Shown here: piece by piece, positions 36,359 through 45,804 of the stretch
How positions within the stretch are numbered: the stretch's first letter is position 1
Layout of the letters: the number at the start of each line of letters is the position of its first letter
Assembly: GCA_905235155.1 (NCBI GenBank)
Contig: CAJOKJ010000026.1
Span: 1-54,256 of the forward strand
Source of the DNA: Candidatus Gastranaerophilales bacterium
Lineage (GTDB): Bacteria > Cyanobacteriota > Vampirovibrionia > Gastranaerophilales > Gastranaerophilaceae
Length of the DNA stretch: 54,256 nt
Direction: 5' to 3'
Position numbers and translations under genes: made by a program
Notes under the pieces: model-generated
Database searches by the model: none
Told to the model about the DNA's origin: nothing
The model's input: the letters and a program-made list of their open reading frames with translations, nothing else

Positions 36359-36384
36359 ACCCGATTGCTTAAATCGGGTTTTTT
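36359..36384 (+). terminator. Intrinsic terminator before serA
   Basis: ACCCGATT (36359-36366) pairs with AATCGGGT (36372-36379), followed by a run of six to seven T residues. It could act as an attenuator between the small gene and serA. Confidence 0.85.
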
Positions 36385-36407
36385 AATGAACAGGGATAGG
36401 AGATATT

Positions 36408-37994
36408 ATGAAAGTTTTGGTTACTGATAAGTGTAATGATTTGGCTCGTGAAATTGTTTCTCAGGTGGCAGAGGTTGATGTTTTGCCGACTATGACTGAA
36501 GATGAATATGTCGAAAATATTGGCAAATATGACGCTTTAATAATAAGAAGTGCATCAAAAATTACAAAAAGAATTATAGATGCGGCTAATAATTTAAAAA
36601 TTATAGGCAGAGCAGGTGTTGGTGTTGATAATATTGATGTTGAAGCGGCAACACAAAAAGGTATTATTGTTGTAAATTCTCCTGACGGAAATACGAATGC
36701 AGCAGCAGAACATACAATTGCAATGATGCTTTCTATGGTTAGAAATATTCCGAGTGCTTGCCAATCAACAAAGGAAGGCAGATGGGACAGAGCAAAATTT
36801 ACGGGTGTTGAAGTTTTTGGTAAAACTTTAGGTGTAATCGGTTTGGGTAAAATAGGTTCTCATGTTGCAAAAGTTGCTATCGCTTTAGGCATGAAAGTTC
36901 TTGTATATGACCCTTATACATCAGAAAAAAATGTTAAAGCAATGGGTGCGGAATACGTTGCAAATTTAGATGATTTTTGGGGTGAATGCGATTTTATTAC
37001 AGTTCACGTTCCAAAAACAAAGGATACCGTTAATTTGATAAACAAAAACACTATTGCAAAAATGAAAGATAATGTAAGACTTATCAACTGTGCAAGAGGG
37101 GGCATTATAAACGAAGAAGATTTAAGAGAAGCCCTTGACAACGGTAAAGTTGCAGGTGCTGCAATTGATGTTTACTGTAATGAGCCGGATATTCAATCTT
37201 GTCCTCTATACGGATGTGAAAAAAATCTTTTAATGACTCCTCACTTAGGAGCAAGCACATCAGAGGCTCAAATTAATGTAGCAGTAGATGTTGCAAAACA
37301 AATAAAAGATGTTTTGTCGGGTGGTTCTGCAACAAGTGCGGTTAATATTCCAAGTTTAAAACCTTCTGTTTTAGAGCCGGTAAAAGATTATATGACGCTT
37401 GCTCAAAATGTTGGTGAACTTGCAGATCAAATTATTGAAGGTAATTTGAAATCAATAGAAATGACATTTAAGGGTAATTTGGCATCGTTAGATGTTTCAC
37501 CTTTGGAAACCGCAATTTTAAAAGGTATTTTTTCTGCTTCAATGCAGGATGTGAACTTTGTTAATGCACCAATTATTGCAAAAAATAAAGGTCTTGATGT
37601 AAGCACCTTGAAATCTGCTACATCAGGTGATTATATTGGCTCAATTACGGTTAAAATGACCTCTGATAAAGATTCTGCAATTGTTTCCGGAGCTTTGATT
37701 GCAAAAGGTGTAAAACGTATTGTTAAAGTAAATAATTTTAATACAAGTATTGAGCCGGAAGAACACATGTTACTTGTTCCTCACGAAAATAAACCCAGTA
37801 TGATTGCAAAAGTTTCAACTGTAATCGGTGAAGCAAATATAAATATTAACCACATGAGCGTATCACCAAGCGAAGAAAAGCAATTATCATTGATGATTAT
37901 TTCAACAGGTTCAGAGGTTGATGCAAAAACTTTGACGGGTATAAATCAAATTAATGGTATTAATAATGCTACTTATGTTCATTTAGGTAAATAA
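36408..37994 (+). CDS. serA: D-3-phosphoglycerate dehydrogenase
   Basis: 528 aa, the long bacterial form. Catalytic and NAD domains carry GRAGVGVDNID, GVIGLGKIGSHVA, CARGGIINEEDL and TPHLGAST (active-site His). An intervening ASB domain (about 320-450) and a C-terminal ACT domain (about 455-528, with HENKPSMIAKVSTVIGE) follow. It oxidises 3-phosphoglycerate in the first step of serine synthesis. The ACT domain suggests feedback by serine. ATAGGAG stands before the ATG. Confidence 0.95.
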   Translation: MKVLVTDKCNDLAREIVSQVAEVDVLPTMTEDEYVENIGKYDALIIRSASKITKRIIDAANNLKIIGRAGVGVDNIDVEAATQKGIIVVNSPDGNTNAAAEHTIAMMLSMVRNIPSACQSTKEGRWDRAKFTGVEVFGKTLGVIGLGKIGSHVAKVAIALGMKVLVYDPYTSEKNVKAMGAEYVANLDDFWGECDFITVHVPKTKDTVNLINKNTIAKMKDNVRLINCARGGIINEEDLREALDNGKVAGAAIDVYCNEPDIQSCPLYGCEKNLLMTPHLGASTSEAQINVAVDVAKQIKDVLSGGSATSAVNIPSLKPSVLEPVKDYMTLAQNVGELADQIIEGNLKSIEMTFKGNLASLDVSPLETAILKGIFSASMQDVNFVNAPIIAKNKGLDVSTLKSATSGDYIGSITVKMTSDKDSAIVSGALIAKGVKRIVKVNNFNTSIEPEEHMLLVPHENKPSMIAKVSTVIGEANININHMSVSPSEEKQLSLMIISTGSEVDAKTLTGINQINGINNATYVHLGK

Positions 37995-38182
37995 TCGAGG
38001 TAGCTGCATAAAAGGTTACGGTAAATTTTTCAAACTTATTATGCTAAATTTATTAAACTGTTATTAAGTATTAAAATAGCAGTTATAAGGCTTTTAATAT
38101 AATCTAATATATTACGAAAGATTAAGAAAAACATAATTGTAACGAAATGTAAATATAAGTTTAAAAATGGCTAAAACCCTTG

Positions 38183-38219
38183 TATAATCCTTGATATGAT
38201 ATGATATGATATGATATGA
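38183..38219 (+). repeat. Five-copy TGATA microsatellite just after a -10 box
   Basis: TATAAT at 38183-38188 is followed by five perfect TGATA units (38192-38216) and a partial one, in the 300-bp gap before the four-repeat protein gene. The predicted transcription start falls at the beginning of the repeat, so it lies in the 5' leader. The rest of the gap (37995-38180) holds no gene that I can see. Confidence 0.7.
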
Positions 38220-38294
38220 GGGATAGTCTAAAGTTTTAAGTTTACCTGCCGATAACTCATTTGTAAGGAATGTGTAAAGGTACAAGGAGTTCTT

Positions 38295-39272
38295 ATGGTA
38301 GTAACATTGAATATACAAAAGAGTAATTTTTTCAATTTAAAAAAAGCAGAAAAGCAAGAGGCTGCTAAAAAAACAGAAAAAAGTGAAACTACGGAAAAAA
38401 GCAAGTCAGATAAAGTTGATATAAAATCTGACAAAGAATCTTTTGAAAAAATTTATGCAGAAATGCAAACAAATATTCCTGACAGAACCTCAACAATTGA
38501 AGAAAAAGAACTTGCTATTGAATACATAGACAGAATTTTAAAATCAGATGCAAACGATGAAATTAAAGGCTATTGGTCACAAAAAAAGATTGAAATTCAA
38601 GGTGAAATAGCAAGAATAAAAGCTGAACAAGGTAGTACTTCAAATATGCCTGAATTTGAAAAACTTTATGCAGAAATGAGTGCTAATGTACCGGACAGTA
38701 CCACAACAATTGAAGAAAAAAATTTGGTGCTTGAATACATACAAAAAATAATGGATTCTGATGCAACACCTAATATCAAAAAATATTGGCAAGGTCAAGC
38801 AGACACAATACGTTCTGAAATTAATCAAATGAAAAAAGCTGAAAAAAATTCTAACAGCGAAAAAAAATCTAATACTGTTGATAATAGTAATCAACCTAAA
38901 TATTATGAGATTATATCCGAAATGCGTAAATATGTTCCTGCACCTGCTGAAACTTTAGAAGAAAAAGAATTAGCAATGGAATATATTGAAAAACTTTTGG
39001 ATACCGATGACATTTCGACACGTGATAAAGACAATTGGACAAGAACGGCTAAAGAATTAAGCAAAGAAATTGAAACAATGAAAAATGAACGATTACAAAA
39101 ACAAAAATCTTTTGATGAATTATGGGAAAAAATCCAAGAATATTCTTCTTCTTCATTAAAGAAACCAGAAGAGAAAGATGCATTAAATAATATTTTAAGT
39201 GGTATTATTTCTTCAAATAATGTGAATTCATTTGAAAAGTTATATTGGCAAAATAAATTACAAACAGCTTAA
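38295..39272 (+). CDS. Protein of four tandem helical repeats, function unknown
   Basis: 325 aa, no signal peptide, AAGGAG before the ATG. After a K/E-rich N-terminus (1-50) the protein is four diverged copies of a 60-85 residue unit: FEKIYAEMQTNIPD, FEKLYAEMSANVPD, YYEIISEMRKYVPA and FDELWEKIQEYSSS. The first three are followed by TxEEKELAxEYIxxIL and a segment ending KxYWxxxxxxIxxEI; the fourth is a shorter version. I recognise no family. The pattern suggests helical bundles used for binding. The TGATA microsatellite in its leader could affect expression. Confidence 0.7.
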   Translation: MVVTLNIQKSNFFNLKKAEKQEAAKKTEKSETTEKSKSDKVDIKSDKESFEKIYAEMQTNIPDRTSTIEEKELAIEYIDRILKSDANDEIKGYWSQKKIEIQGEIARIKAEQGSTSNMPEFEKLYAEMSANVPDSTTTIEEKNLVLEYIQKIMDSDATPNIKKYWQGQADTIRSEINQMKKAEKNSNSEKKSNTVDNSNQPKYYEIISEMRKYVPAPAETLEEKELAMEYIEKLLDTDDISTRDKDNWTRTAKELSKEIETMKNERLQKQKSFDELWEKIQEYSSSSLKKPEEKDALNNILSGIISSNNVNSFEKLYWQNKLQTA

Positions 39273-39290
39273 TTTTAAAAAAACAAACGA

Positions 39291-39319
39291 AGTCGGTTTT
39301 GAAACTATCAAAACCGACT
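39291..39319. terminator. Terminator between convergent genes
   Basis: AGTCGGTTTTG (39291-39301) pairs with CAAAACCGACT (39309-39319). On the minus strand it is followed by a T-run, so it best serves the acyl-CoA synthetase gene. Confidence 0.7.
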
Positions 39320-39412
39320 AAAATAATGCAAAAACGGAAAATTAAGCATAGGGATTTTTAGTAAAATAGTTTTATTAATCAAAATACGAAAAGTCTGTAT
39401 TTAAGCTATTTA

Positions 39413-41059
39413 TTATCGTATTCTTGTTTGATTTCGTTTTACTTTTTTAGTTGCTGTTCTTGGCAAAGGTTCTCTTGAAACAATTATGGATGTTGGACGT
39501 TTGAAGTTTGAAAGTCGTTTTGAAAATTCTTTAACTTCTTTTATAACTTCTTTTTCCAAATCGGCATCATTTTGGTAAGTGTTCAATAATTCTTGAGTTG
39601 GAACAATTTTTATAACTACATCTTCGCTGCCGTCTTTTTGACCTCCCTTTCTTTTACCGCCAAATACACAAATTTCTGCAAATTTAGGTGATTTTTCCAT
39701 AACTGCTTCAACTTCTTCAGGGAATACCTTTTTACCGCCCGAAAGTACAATCATATTTTTAATTCTGCCTGTAATCCAGATAAAGCCGTCATTATCAATG
39801 TGTGCGATATCACCTGTTTTTAACCAGCCGTCTTCTGTTATTACATCAGCAGTTAAGTCATCTCGTTTGTAATAGCCTTTCATAATGTTAGGACCTTTTA
39901 CTTGCAATTCACCTGTTTCTTCGTCAATTCTTGCTTCAACTCCCGGAATTGGTCGTCCGACAGAACCTAATTTATTATGACCTTTTGTGTTTAATGATAC
40001 AACAGGGCTTGCTTCTGATAGACCATAGCCTTCAAAAACTTCAATACCAACTGTATTAAAGAATTTTGCAATATTGACATCAAGTGGTGCACCACCTGAG
40101 ATAAATCCTCTAAATTTTCCGCCCATATTTTTTTGGACAGTTTGAAATAACATTCTTCTTACTCTGTACCATGGAATAAATGGTGCAATTCTGTATTTTA
40201 GTTCAAAGAAAAATCTTTTTACAGGCCCATATTGTTTTATTGTTGTATCCAATGTTGTTTTTAATAGTTTTAAAAATGCAGGAACAACTACCATAAATGT
40301 AATACGTTTGTGTTGAATAATGTCAAATAAATCATTCGGTTTCAAGCTTTTTGAGTAGTATATGCTTGTTCCTAAACTTAAGAATGTTAAATATCCCACA
40401 GAAAGTTCAAAAAGATGGTTCATAGGTAAAATTGACAATAGTCTGTCATTTGATGTTAGTGGGAAGCATTCCGAAATACTTTCGGTTTGTGTCATTATAT
40501 TTTTATATGTAATTTGAACACCTTTAGGCATGCCGGTTGTACCGGATGTGTAAATAATTAGTGCAGTTTGATTTAGACTTCTGTGAATCCATTTTTTTCT
40601 TGGTTCTGATTTTATTGTATAAATACTTTCATATTCTTTATTTGAACCTTTATCATCTATCAAAATTAATTCTTCAATAGACGGTATTTGTTCTTTCATT
40701 TTTAAACCTGTTTCAAAATAAGCACTTGAAACAAGTAAAATTTTAGGTAAGCAGTCGCTCAATATAGAGTTTAACTCATATTGAGTTAATTTAATATCTA
40801 ATGGTACAATTGTACCTCCTGCTATAACTATTGAAAAAAATGCTGCACTCCATTCAGGATTTGATTCTGATAAAATGGCAACTTTGTCACCTTTCTGAAC
40901 ACCTTTTTCAAGCAAATAACCTCCAAGTCTTTGTGCAAGAAGACTAATGCCTTTATATGTCATTTCAGACCAACCAAATTTTGAACGAATACCAAGTGCC
41001 GTATTTTCGTCCAATTCTTTTGTTTTTTCTTCCAAAAACATTAGTAAGTTCTTTTTCAT
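39413..41059 (-). CDS. AMP-dependent long-chain acyl-CoA synthetase-like enzyme
   Basis: 548 aa. Adenylate-forming motifs are in place: IIYTSGTTGMPKGV (P-loop), YGLSEASPV, GWLKTGDIAHID, and the C-terminal GKKVFPEEVEAVM with a late lysine-bearing segment PRTATKKVKR. It should activate a fatty acid with ATP, giving an acyl-adenylate and then acyl-CoA or acyl-ACP. GAGG lies before the ATG. Monocistronic, facing away from rubrerythrin. The acyl substrate cannot be told. Confidence 0.88.
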   Translation of the reverse strand: MKKNLLMFLEEKTKELDENTALGIRSKFGWSEMTYKGISLLAQRLGGYLLEKGVQKGDKVAILSESNPEWSAAFFSIVIAGGTIVPLDIKLTQYELNSILSDCLPKILLVSSAYFETGLKMKEQIPSIEELILIDDKGSNKEYESIYTIKSEPRKKWIHRSLNQTALIIYTSGTTGMPKGVQITYKNIMTQTESISECFPLTSNDRLLSILPMNHLFELSVGYLTFLSLGTSIYYSKSLKPNDLFDIIQHKRITFMVVVPAFLKLLKTTLDTTIKQYGPVKRFFFELKYRIAPFIPWYRVRRMLFQTVQKNMGGKFRGFISGGAPLDVNIAKFFNTVGIEVFEGYGLSEASPVVSLNTKGHNKLGSVGRPIPGVEARIDEETGELQVKGPNIMKGYYKRDDLTADVITEDGWLKTGDIAHIDNDGFIWITGRIKNMIVLSGGKKVFPEEVEAVMEKSPKFAEICVFGGKRKGGQKDGSEDVVIKIVPTQELLNTYQNDADLEKEVIKEVKEFSKRLSNFKRPTSIIVSREPLPRTATKKVKRNQTRIR

Positions 41060-41110
41060 TTTTTAATCCTCGTGTTTATTTATCCAATTAATGCTAACAA
41101 AAAAATAAAA

Positions 41111-41146
41111 ATATTGCAATATATTTGTTATAAAAATAGTTATTAT
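41111..41146 (+). promoter_or_regulatory. Palindromes upstream of rubrerythrin (possible PerR/Fur-like site)
   Basis: ATATTGCAATAT (41111-41122) is a perfect 12-nt palindrome. TTATAAAAATAGTTATTAT (41128-41146) roughly follows the TTATAATnATTATAA pattern of PerR/Fur sites. PerR control of rubrerythrin is known in other bacteria; here it is inference. Confidence 0.3.
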
Positions 41147-41214
41147 CAATGGCAAACAGGGTAATATTATTTTCTATTAATCAACATATAATTTTATTAA
41201 AAAAGGAGAATAAG

Positions 41215-41754
41215 ATGCATTTGAAGGGCAGTAAAACAGAAGAAAATTTAATAGAGGCTTTTATAGGTGAATCAAAAGCAAGAAATAAATATACATATTA
41301 TGCGTCAAAGGCTAAAAAAGACGGATATGAGATGATTGCCAAAGTTTTTGAAGATACTGCCAACAACGAAAAAGAACATGCAAAAATTTGGTTTAAATTG
41401 TTATGTGGTGGTGAAATTCAGGATACTTTAGCTAATTTAAAAGATGCTTGTGAAGGAGAACATTATGAATGGACTACAATGTATAAAAATTTCGCTAAAA
41501 CTGCAAGAGATGAAGGCTTTAATAATATTGCCATTCTTTTTGATATGGTTGCAACAGTTGAGAAATATCATAATAAGCGATATGAAAAACTTGTTGAAGA
41601 AGTAAAAGAAGATAATATTTTTAAGTCAGAAGTACCGGTATTATGGGAATGTGCAAATTGCGGTTTTCATATTTTAAGCGAAGTTCCGCCGGAAAAATGT
41701 CCGCTATGTGAACATTCAAAAGCATATTTTTTCAAAAAAGAAACAGTTTTATAA
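41215..41754 (+). CDS. Rubrerythrin
   Basis: 179 aa from the ATG at 41215, which has AAAGGAG at ideal spacing; an upstream in-frame ATG at 41149 has none. An N-terminal four-helix diiron domain carries the ExxxxxxxxxY and NEKEHAKIW ligand helices. The C-terminal rubredoxin-like knuckle pair is WECANCGF and CPLCEHSKAYF. It reduces peroxide in anaerobes, which fits a strict anaerobe. Its stop codon abuts that of the convergent phospholipase D gene with no gap. Confidence 0.93.
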   Translation: MHLKGSKTEENLIEAFIGESKARNKYTYYASKAKKDGYEMIAKVFEDTANNEKEHAKIWFKLLCGGEIQDTLANLKDACEGEHYEWTTMYKNFAKTARDEGFNNIAILFDMVATVEKYHNKRYEKLVEEVKEDNIFKSEVPVLWECANCGFHILSEVPPEKCPLCEHSKAYFFKKETVL

Positions 41755-43557
41755 TTATTTTGTTAAGCAGCCCGAATCTTCAATATCAATTTTTTCATCA
41801 AAATCGTTATCAATTCCGTCAAAGCAAGAACCTGTTGAATCGTGTGATTCGCTGGAAGGATTACGAGTTAGCCATGTATCAGGTATTTTTGACCAAATGT
41901 ATAAAAAGAAATTTTTATAATATTTTGCAAATGCAGTATTTTCTATTAAAAGAGTATTTTCATCATTTTTAATGCTTCCGTTTTTGGATAAATTCATTGA
42001 ACCGGAAATTATATATTTGTCATCAATAATTAAATTTTTGGAGTGCATTTTGCCTGCATAATTTTCTGCTTTAACCTGTATACCTGCTTTTCGTAATTGT
42101 TCTACCGATGAATATTTTTGAGAAGCATTAGTTGCATCAATAATTATTTTTACATCTACACCTCTTTTATGTGCATTGATAAGTGCTTGTGCCAATTTTT
42201 TGTGCGTAATTACAAACATCGGCATATAAATATACTGTGTTGAGTTATCTATTAGTGGAATTATTGCATTATTTACAGCATCGTCTTGAGGTGAAAAGTA
42301 TATAGATATAATTGAATTGCCTAATAAAATATTTTCTTTATCTTTTATTTTTTGCTTTTTACGATGAAATTTATTATTAAACATTTGTTTAAATTCTTGT
42401 TCATAAATTTCAGCAATTTCAGGAGAATTTATGAACAAAATATCATTTGTATTAAAGCCTGAAATATCTGTTGAACTGTAATTTGCAGAACCTGTTATAA
42501 CAATTTTTTTGTCAATAATCACAAATTTATTATGCATAATAGCATTTTGATACGTTAAATCTCCAATATCGGTTTGGCTTTCTACAAGTGTTTTAGCAAG
42601 CTTTAGCGTGTCAGGATAGTAGTTTGTTCCGTTCGCATTTATGTCATATACAAGTCTGATTCTAACTCCTCTTTTAATTGCACTTTGTAGTGCGGTTGTT
42701 ATGTCGGGTATGTCAGAATAGCCGTATAATGCCATGTCAATTGATTTCTGTGCGTTATTAATTTGTTTCAAAATTTCTATGCAATAGTCTGTGGTACATT
42801 TGTCATGAGGAGTAAAAACAGTTGTTAAATCAGTAAGATATATTTTTATATACTCATCAGAAATTGTAAATTTTTTAGGTTTTATATTTTTGAGTGCATC
42901 AATTTCTTTTGCCAGTTTTTCATTGCTTTTTTTAGGTATGGAGTTTTTAACTACATTTTCGCAAAATTTACAGCCTTGTGCATTTTTAGGTATCTGATTT
43001 TTAGGTATAATGATTGAATCGTGTGCAAGTTGTCCGTATTTGCAGTTTAAACGGTGATATTTATTACTTTTGTTGTTGAATATTCTAAGCTCTGAACTTT
43101 TAGCCAGTTGAATTTGTTTTTCAAATGCTTTTGGATTTGCAGGTTTTCCGTCTTTCAGGGCAAATGGCGAATTTTGAAACATTTTATTATAATTTTTTCC
43201 GTTTAAGGTTATTGAAATATGACTATTATCAAGTTTTTTGTAATTGATTTTCTTTTCTTCAAGCAGACTTTGAGCGTATTTTTCAGCAAAATATCCTATT
43301 GATAAGGCTGTTTCTTCATCTATATTAATTTTTTCGGCAATATTTCTTTGATAGTCGCTTGTTTTTGACGCAAATGTTTCAATACCATCCACAATGAACT
43401 TTTCATTAGCTTCAACTTTACCGTTTTTATTAAGGTCAAGTGCAATTTGTTCCGGTGTATAAACTTTAATAACTTGTATAGAGTCTTTATTTGCAATTAT
43501 GCAATATGTAAATATTACAAACAGACATACTATCAGTATTATGCTAATTTTTTTCAT
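41755..43557 (-). CDS. Exported phospholipase D family protein with zinc-knuckle and calcium-type loops
   Basis: 600 aa from the ATG at 43557; an upstream in-frame TTG at 43599 lacks support. A signal anchor (about 1-22) is followed by a dockerin/EF-like loop LDLNKNGKVEANE. A YHRLNCKYG...CKFC segment resembles the Ada-type metal-binding motif found next to nucleases. Two HKD motifs come next: HNKFVIIDKKIVITGSAN and HSKNLIIDDKYIISGSMN. The C-terminus reads CFDGIDNDFDEKID...GC, a calcium-type loop common in secreted proteins. It may be a nuclease or phospholipase acting outside the cytoplasm. It overlaps the upstream YdjC gene by 14 nt. Confidence 0.85.
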   Translation of the reverse strand: MKKISIILIVCLFVIFTYCIIANKDSIQVIKVYTPEQIALDLNKNGKVEANEKFIVDGIETFASKTSDYQRNIAEKINIDEETALSIGYFAEKYAQSLLEEKKINYKKLDNSHISITLNGKNYNKMFQNSPFALKDGKPANPKAFEKQIQLAKSSELRIFNNKSNKYHRLNCKYGQLAHDSIIIPKNQIPKNAQGCKFCENVVKNSIPKKSNEKLAKEIDALKNIKPKKFTISDEYIKIYLTDLTTVFTPHDKCTTDYCIEILKQINNAQKSIDMALYGYSDIPDITTALQSAIKRGVRIRLVYDINANGTNYYPDTLKLAKTLVESQTDIGDLTYQNAIMHNKFVIIDKKIVITGSANYSSTDISGFNTNDILFINSPEIAEIYEQEFKQMFNNKFHRKKQKIKDKENILLGNSIISIYFSPQDDAVNNAIIPLIDNSTQYIYMPMFVITHKKLAQALINAHKRGVDVKIIIDATNASQKYSSVEQLRKAGIQVKAENYAGKMHSKNLIIDDKYIISGSMNLSKNGSIKNDENTLLIENTAFAKYYKNFFLYIWSKIPDTWLTRNPSSESHDSTGSCFDGIDNDFDEKIDIEDSGCLTK

Positions 43558-44404
43558 CTGTTTCTGCCATTTTTTTGTAGGTTGTAAATTCAAAACCAAA
43601 GTTTTCTATTTTAAATTTCATTTCTTGGTTTTGTGTGATGTTGTATTCTGACATTTTTTCCGAAAAATAAGGATGAATTAGTGATTCAACCAGTATATTT
43701 TCATCTTTTTGGAATATTCTTAAGCCGTTTTCAACAGTTTTATTGTCCATCATTCCTGTATAGCTCACACCTACAAGGTAATCATTAGTTTTTAGTGTCG
43801 GATATTTTTTTAATGTTTTTTTGTTTTTCAATGTAAATCCGTTTAAAAGTATAACTTTTAATTGATTTATCGGATATTTTATATTTATATGTTTGCTCAA
43901 TAATGGAGTTATATAAGGTTTTTCATACTGCGTTCTGATATAAGGTATTTTGTATTCTTGTGCTAATTTACAGGTTAGTTCAAAAATGTTTGGAATACCG
44001 TGAGTATGTACATGTGAATCTATATGAGCAGGATTTAAGTGCATTTTTATTTTTTCAATTTGTGCTCTAAATTCTGTTTCTAATTGGTTAATAAATTCTT
44101 GTTTATTGGCTTTTGTCATTAACTGAGTATAACTGTTGTTAAAATATCCGTTTTTATCAACAAGTAAAGGTATCTTTGAAGCTTCGGAAAGTGCTTTACC
44201 TTCGATGATATTGAGGTGAACGCCAATACATAAATCAGGACATTCGGGCATGATTTCATTAATAACGGCATCGAAGGCTTCTCCATTTGCACACAGACTT
44301 GCCGATTTTAATACTCCGCTGTTATATCCGTCGATAACACCTTTGTTTATGTTGTTTGATAACCCTAAGTCATCCGCATTTAATATGAATTTCTTATTTG
44401 ACAT
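43544..44404 (-). CDS. YdjC/ChbG-HpnK family carbohydrate deacetylase
   Basis: 286 aa. NADDLGLS at the N-terminus holds the metal-binding aspartate, GVHLNIIEG follows, and HIDSHVHTHGIPNIF holds the zinc histidines. Family members deacetylate chito-oligosaccharides or hopanoid-linked sugars. AAGGA lies 6 nt before the ATG. Translation is probably coupled to the phospholipase D gene. A divergent GT2 gene suggests a surface glycan context. Confidence 0.88.
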   Translation of the reverse strand: MSNKKFILNADDLGLSNNINKGVIDGYNSGVLKSASLCANGEAFDAVINEIMPECPDLCIGVHLNIIEGKALSEASKIPLLVDKNGYFNNSYTQLMTKANKQEFINQLETEFRAQIEKIKMHLNPAHIDSHVHTHGIPNIFELTCKLAQEYKIPYIRTQYEKPYITPLLSKHINIKYPINQLKVILLNGFTLKNKKTLKKYPTLKTNDYLVGVSYTGMMDNKTVENGLRIFQKDENILVESLIHPYFSEKMSEYNITQNQEMKFKIENFGFEFTTYKKMAETDEKN

Positions 44405-44471
44405 AAAATCCTTGCCCTTTATCTTAAATTATTATAATATAAAAATATAAGAGCAGCAAACGGAGTGAAAT

Positions 44472-45425
44472 ATGAAAAAACCTACATTGGCAATAGCAGT
44501 TCCTTGTTATAATGAGGAGTTATGTGTAGAAAGCACTGTGGAAAGCCTTATAGAAGTGTTAAGCGATTTAATGGCAAAGGATAAAATTAATCCTGATAGT
44601 TTTTTGTATCTTGTTGATGACGGCTCTAAAGATAAAACTTGGGATATAATATCACGTTTGCATGAAAAAAATAATCTTGTAAAAGGTTTAAAATTTATAA
44701 GAAATTTTGGTAATCAAAAGGCTCATATTGCAGGATTACTCGGGGCAAGAGAAATGGGCTGCGATTGTGTAGTTTCAATTGATGCGGATTTACAACAAGA
44801 TCAATGGGCAATAGAAAAATTTATTGACAAATATATGGAAGGGGCAGATGTTGTTTCAGGAGTGAGAAATAGCCGTGATACCGATACTTTTTTAAAAAAG
44901 ACAACTGCTCTGTGTTTTTACAAATTTATGAATATTTTAGGGGTAAATATTCCTGTAAATCAAAGTGATTACAGATTGGTAAGCAAAAAAGCTTTGGATA
45001 TTTTAGCTATGTATCCAGAAAAACAAGTTTTTTTGAGAGGATTTTTTAACGAAATAGGTTTAAAAAATGAAATAGTGCATTTTGACGTAAAACCAAGACT
45101 TCAAGGAGAATCTAAATTTAATTATATGTCTTTAATCGGACTTGCCTTAAACGGTATAACATCTTTCAGTATTACTCCGCTCAGAATAATTGCCGTATTG
45201 GGATTTTTAATGGCATTGTTTGCTGTTGGTCTTGGGGTAGAGGTTTTGATAGAAAAATATTTCTTGCATACAACTCCTGCCGGTTGGGCAACAATTATTG
45301 TATTAATGGCATTTTTTGGCGGTTTGCAATTGTTTTGTATGGGGATTATCGGAGAATATTTAGGACAAGTTTATAGAGAAGTTAAAGCAAGACCAAGATA
45401 TATTGTTGAAACAGAATTAAAATAA
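44472..45425 (+). CDS. Family 2 glycosyltransferase with two C-terminal membrane helices
   Basis: 317 aa, related to the GT2 gene at 19.7 kb. Motifs: AVPCYNEELCVES, DDGSKDKTWD, RNFGNQKAHIAGL, SIDADLQQD (DxD type) and QSDYRLVSKKAL, then two hydrophobic helices at about 230-300. Likely a polyprenyl-phosphate sugar transferase at the inner membrane. CGGAG stands before the ATG. Single gene with a terminator hairpin. Confidence 0.9.
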   Translation: MKKPTLAIAVPCYNEELCVESTVESLIEVLSDLMAKDKINPDSFLYLVDDGSKDKTWDIISRLHEKNNLVKGLKFIRNFGNQKAHIAGLLGAREMGCDCVVSIDADLQQDQWAIEKFIDKYMEGADVVSGVRNSRDTDTFLKKTTALCFYKFMNILGVNIPVNQSDYRLVSKKALDILAMYPEKQVFLRGFFNEIGLKNEIVHFDVKPRLQGESKFNYMSLIGLALNGITSFSITPLRIIAVLGFLMALFAVGLGVEVLIEKYFLHTTPAGWATIIVLMAFFGGLQLFCMGIIGEYLGQVYREVKARPRYIVETELK

Positions 45426-45435
45426 ACCAAATAAA

Positions 45436-45456
45436 AAGCGGTCTTTGTGACCGCTT
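45436..45456 (+). terminator. Terminator hairpin after the GT2 gene
   Basis: AAGCGGTC (45436-45443) pairs with GACCGCTT (45449-45456). The following sequence is A-rich on this strand, so termination may be weak or mainly for the other strand. Confidence 0.55.
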
Positions 45457-45748
45457 AAAATAACTTACTAACTTTTACTTACCTATTCCTTTTTCCCTAA
45501 ATGTTTCATCAAGCTTTTATGTGCTTGTTCAAAACTTTTTTCATACAAATCAATTATTTATGACTTAGTATACTTTATTTTTTATATCTTGATTATTTTG
45601 CCTGTTTGTTATCTCCGTTAAAATTGATTACAAATACGTTCAATACTTGTTAATATGCTAATAATAACTTAAATATCGCTCGTACTTTATATAAGTTTTT
45701 TTGAATAAAAAAATTGCTTTTTGAAATTAATAAGTGTTTACAAAACTT
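45457..45748. other. AT-rich gap without a clear gene
   Basis: Nearly 300 nt between convergent units. I see one short open stretch on the minus strand (about 45490-45555, ending HKSLMKHLGKKE) with no ribosome binding site, and no known RNA. Confidence 0.4.
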
Positions 45749-45782
45749 AACAGGATATTACAAAGTCTTGTAATATCCTGTT
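45749..45782. terminator. Strong terminator of ftsH
   Basis: AACAGGATATTACAA (45749-45763) pairs perfectly with 45768-45782 across a 4-nt loop, 22 nt after the ftsH stop. Confidence 0.8.
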
Positions 45783-45804
45783 ATAAGCAAATTTGTATTT
45801 TAAA

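Noticed and set aside
45490-45555. Short open stretch ending HKSLMKHLGKKE on the minus strand
   Set aside because: About 20 codons, only a TTG start and no ribosome binding site.
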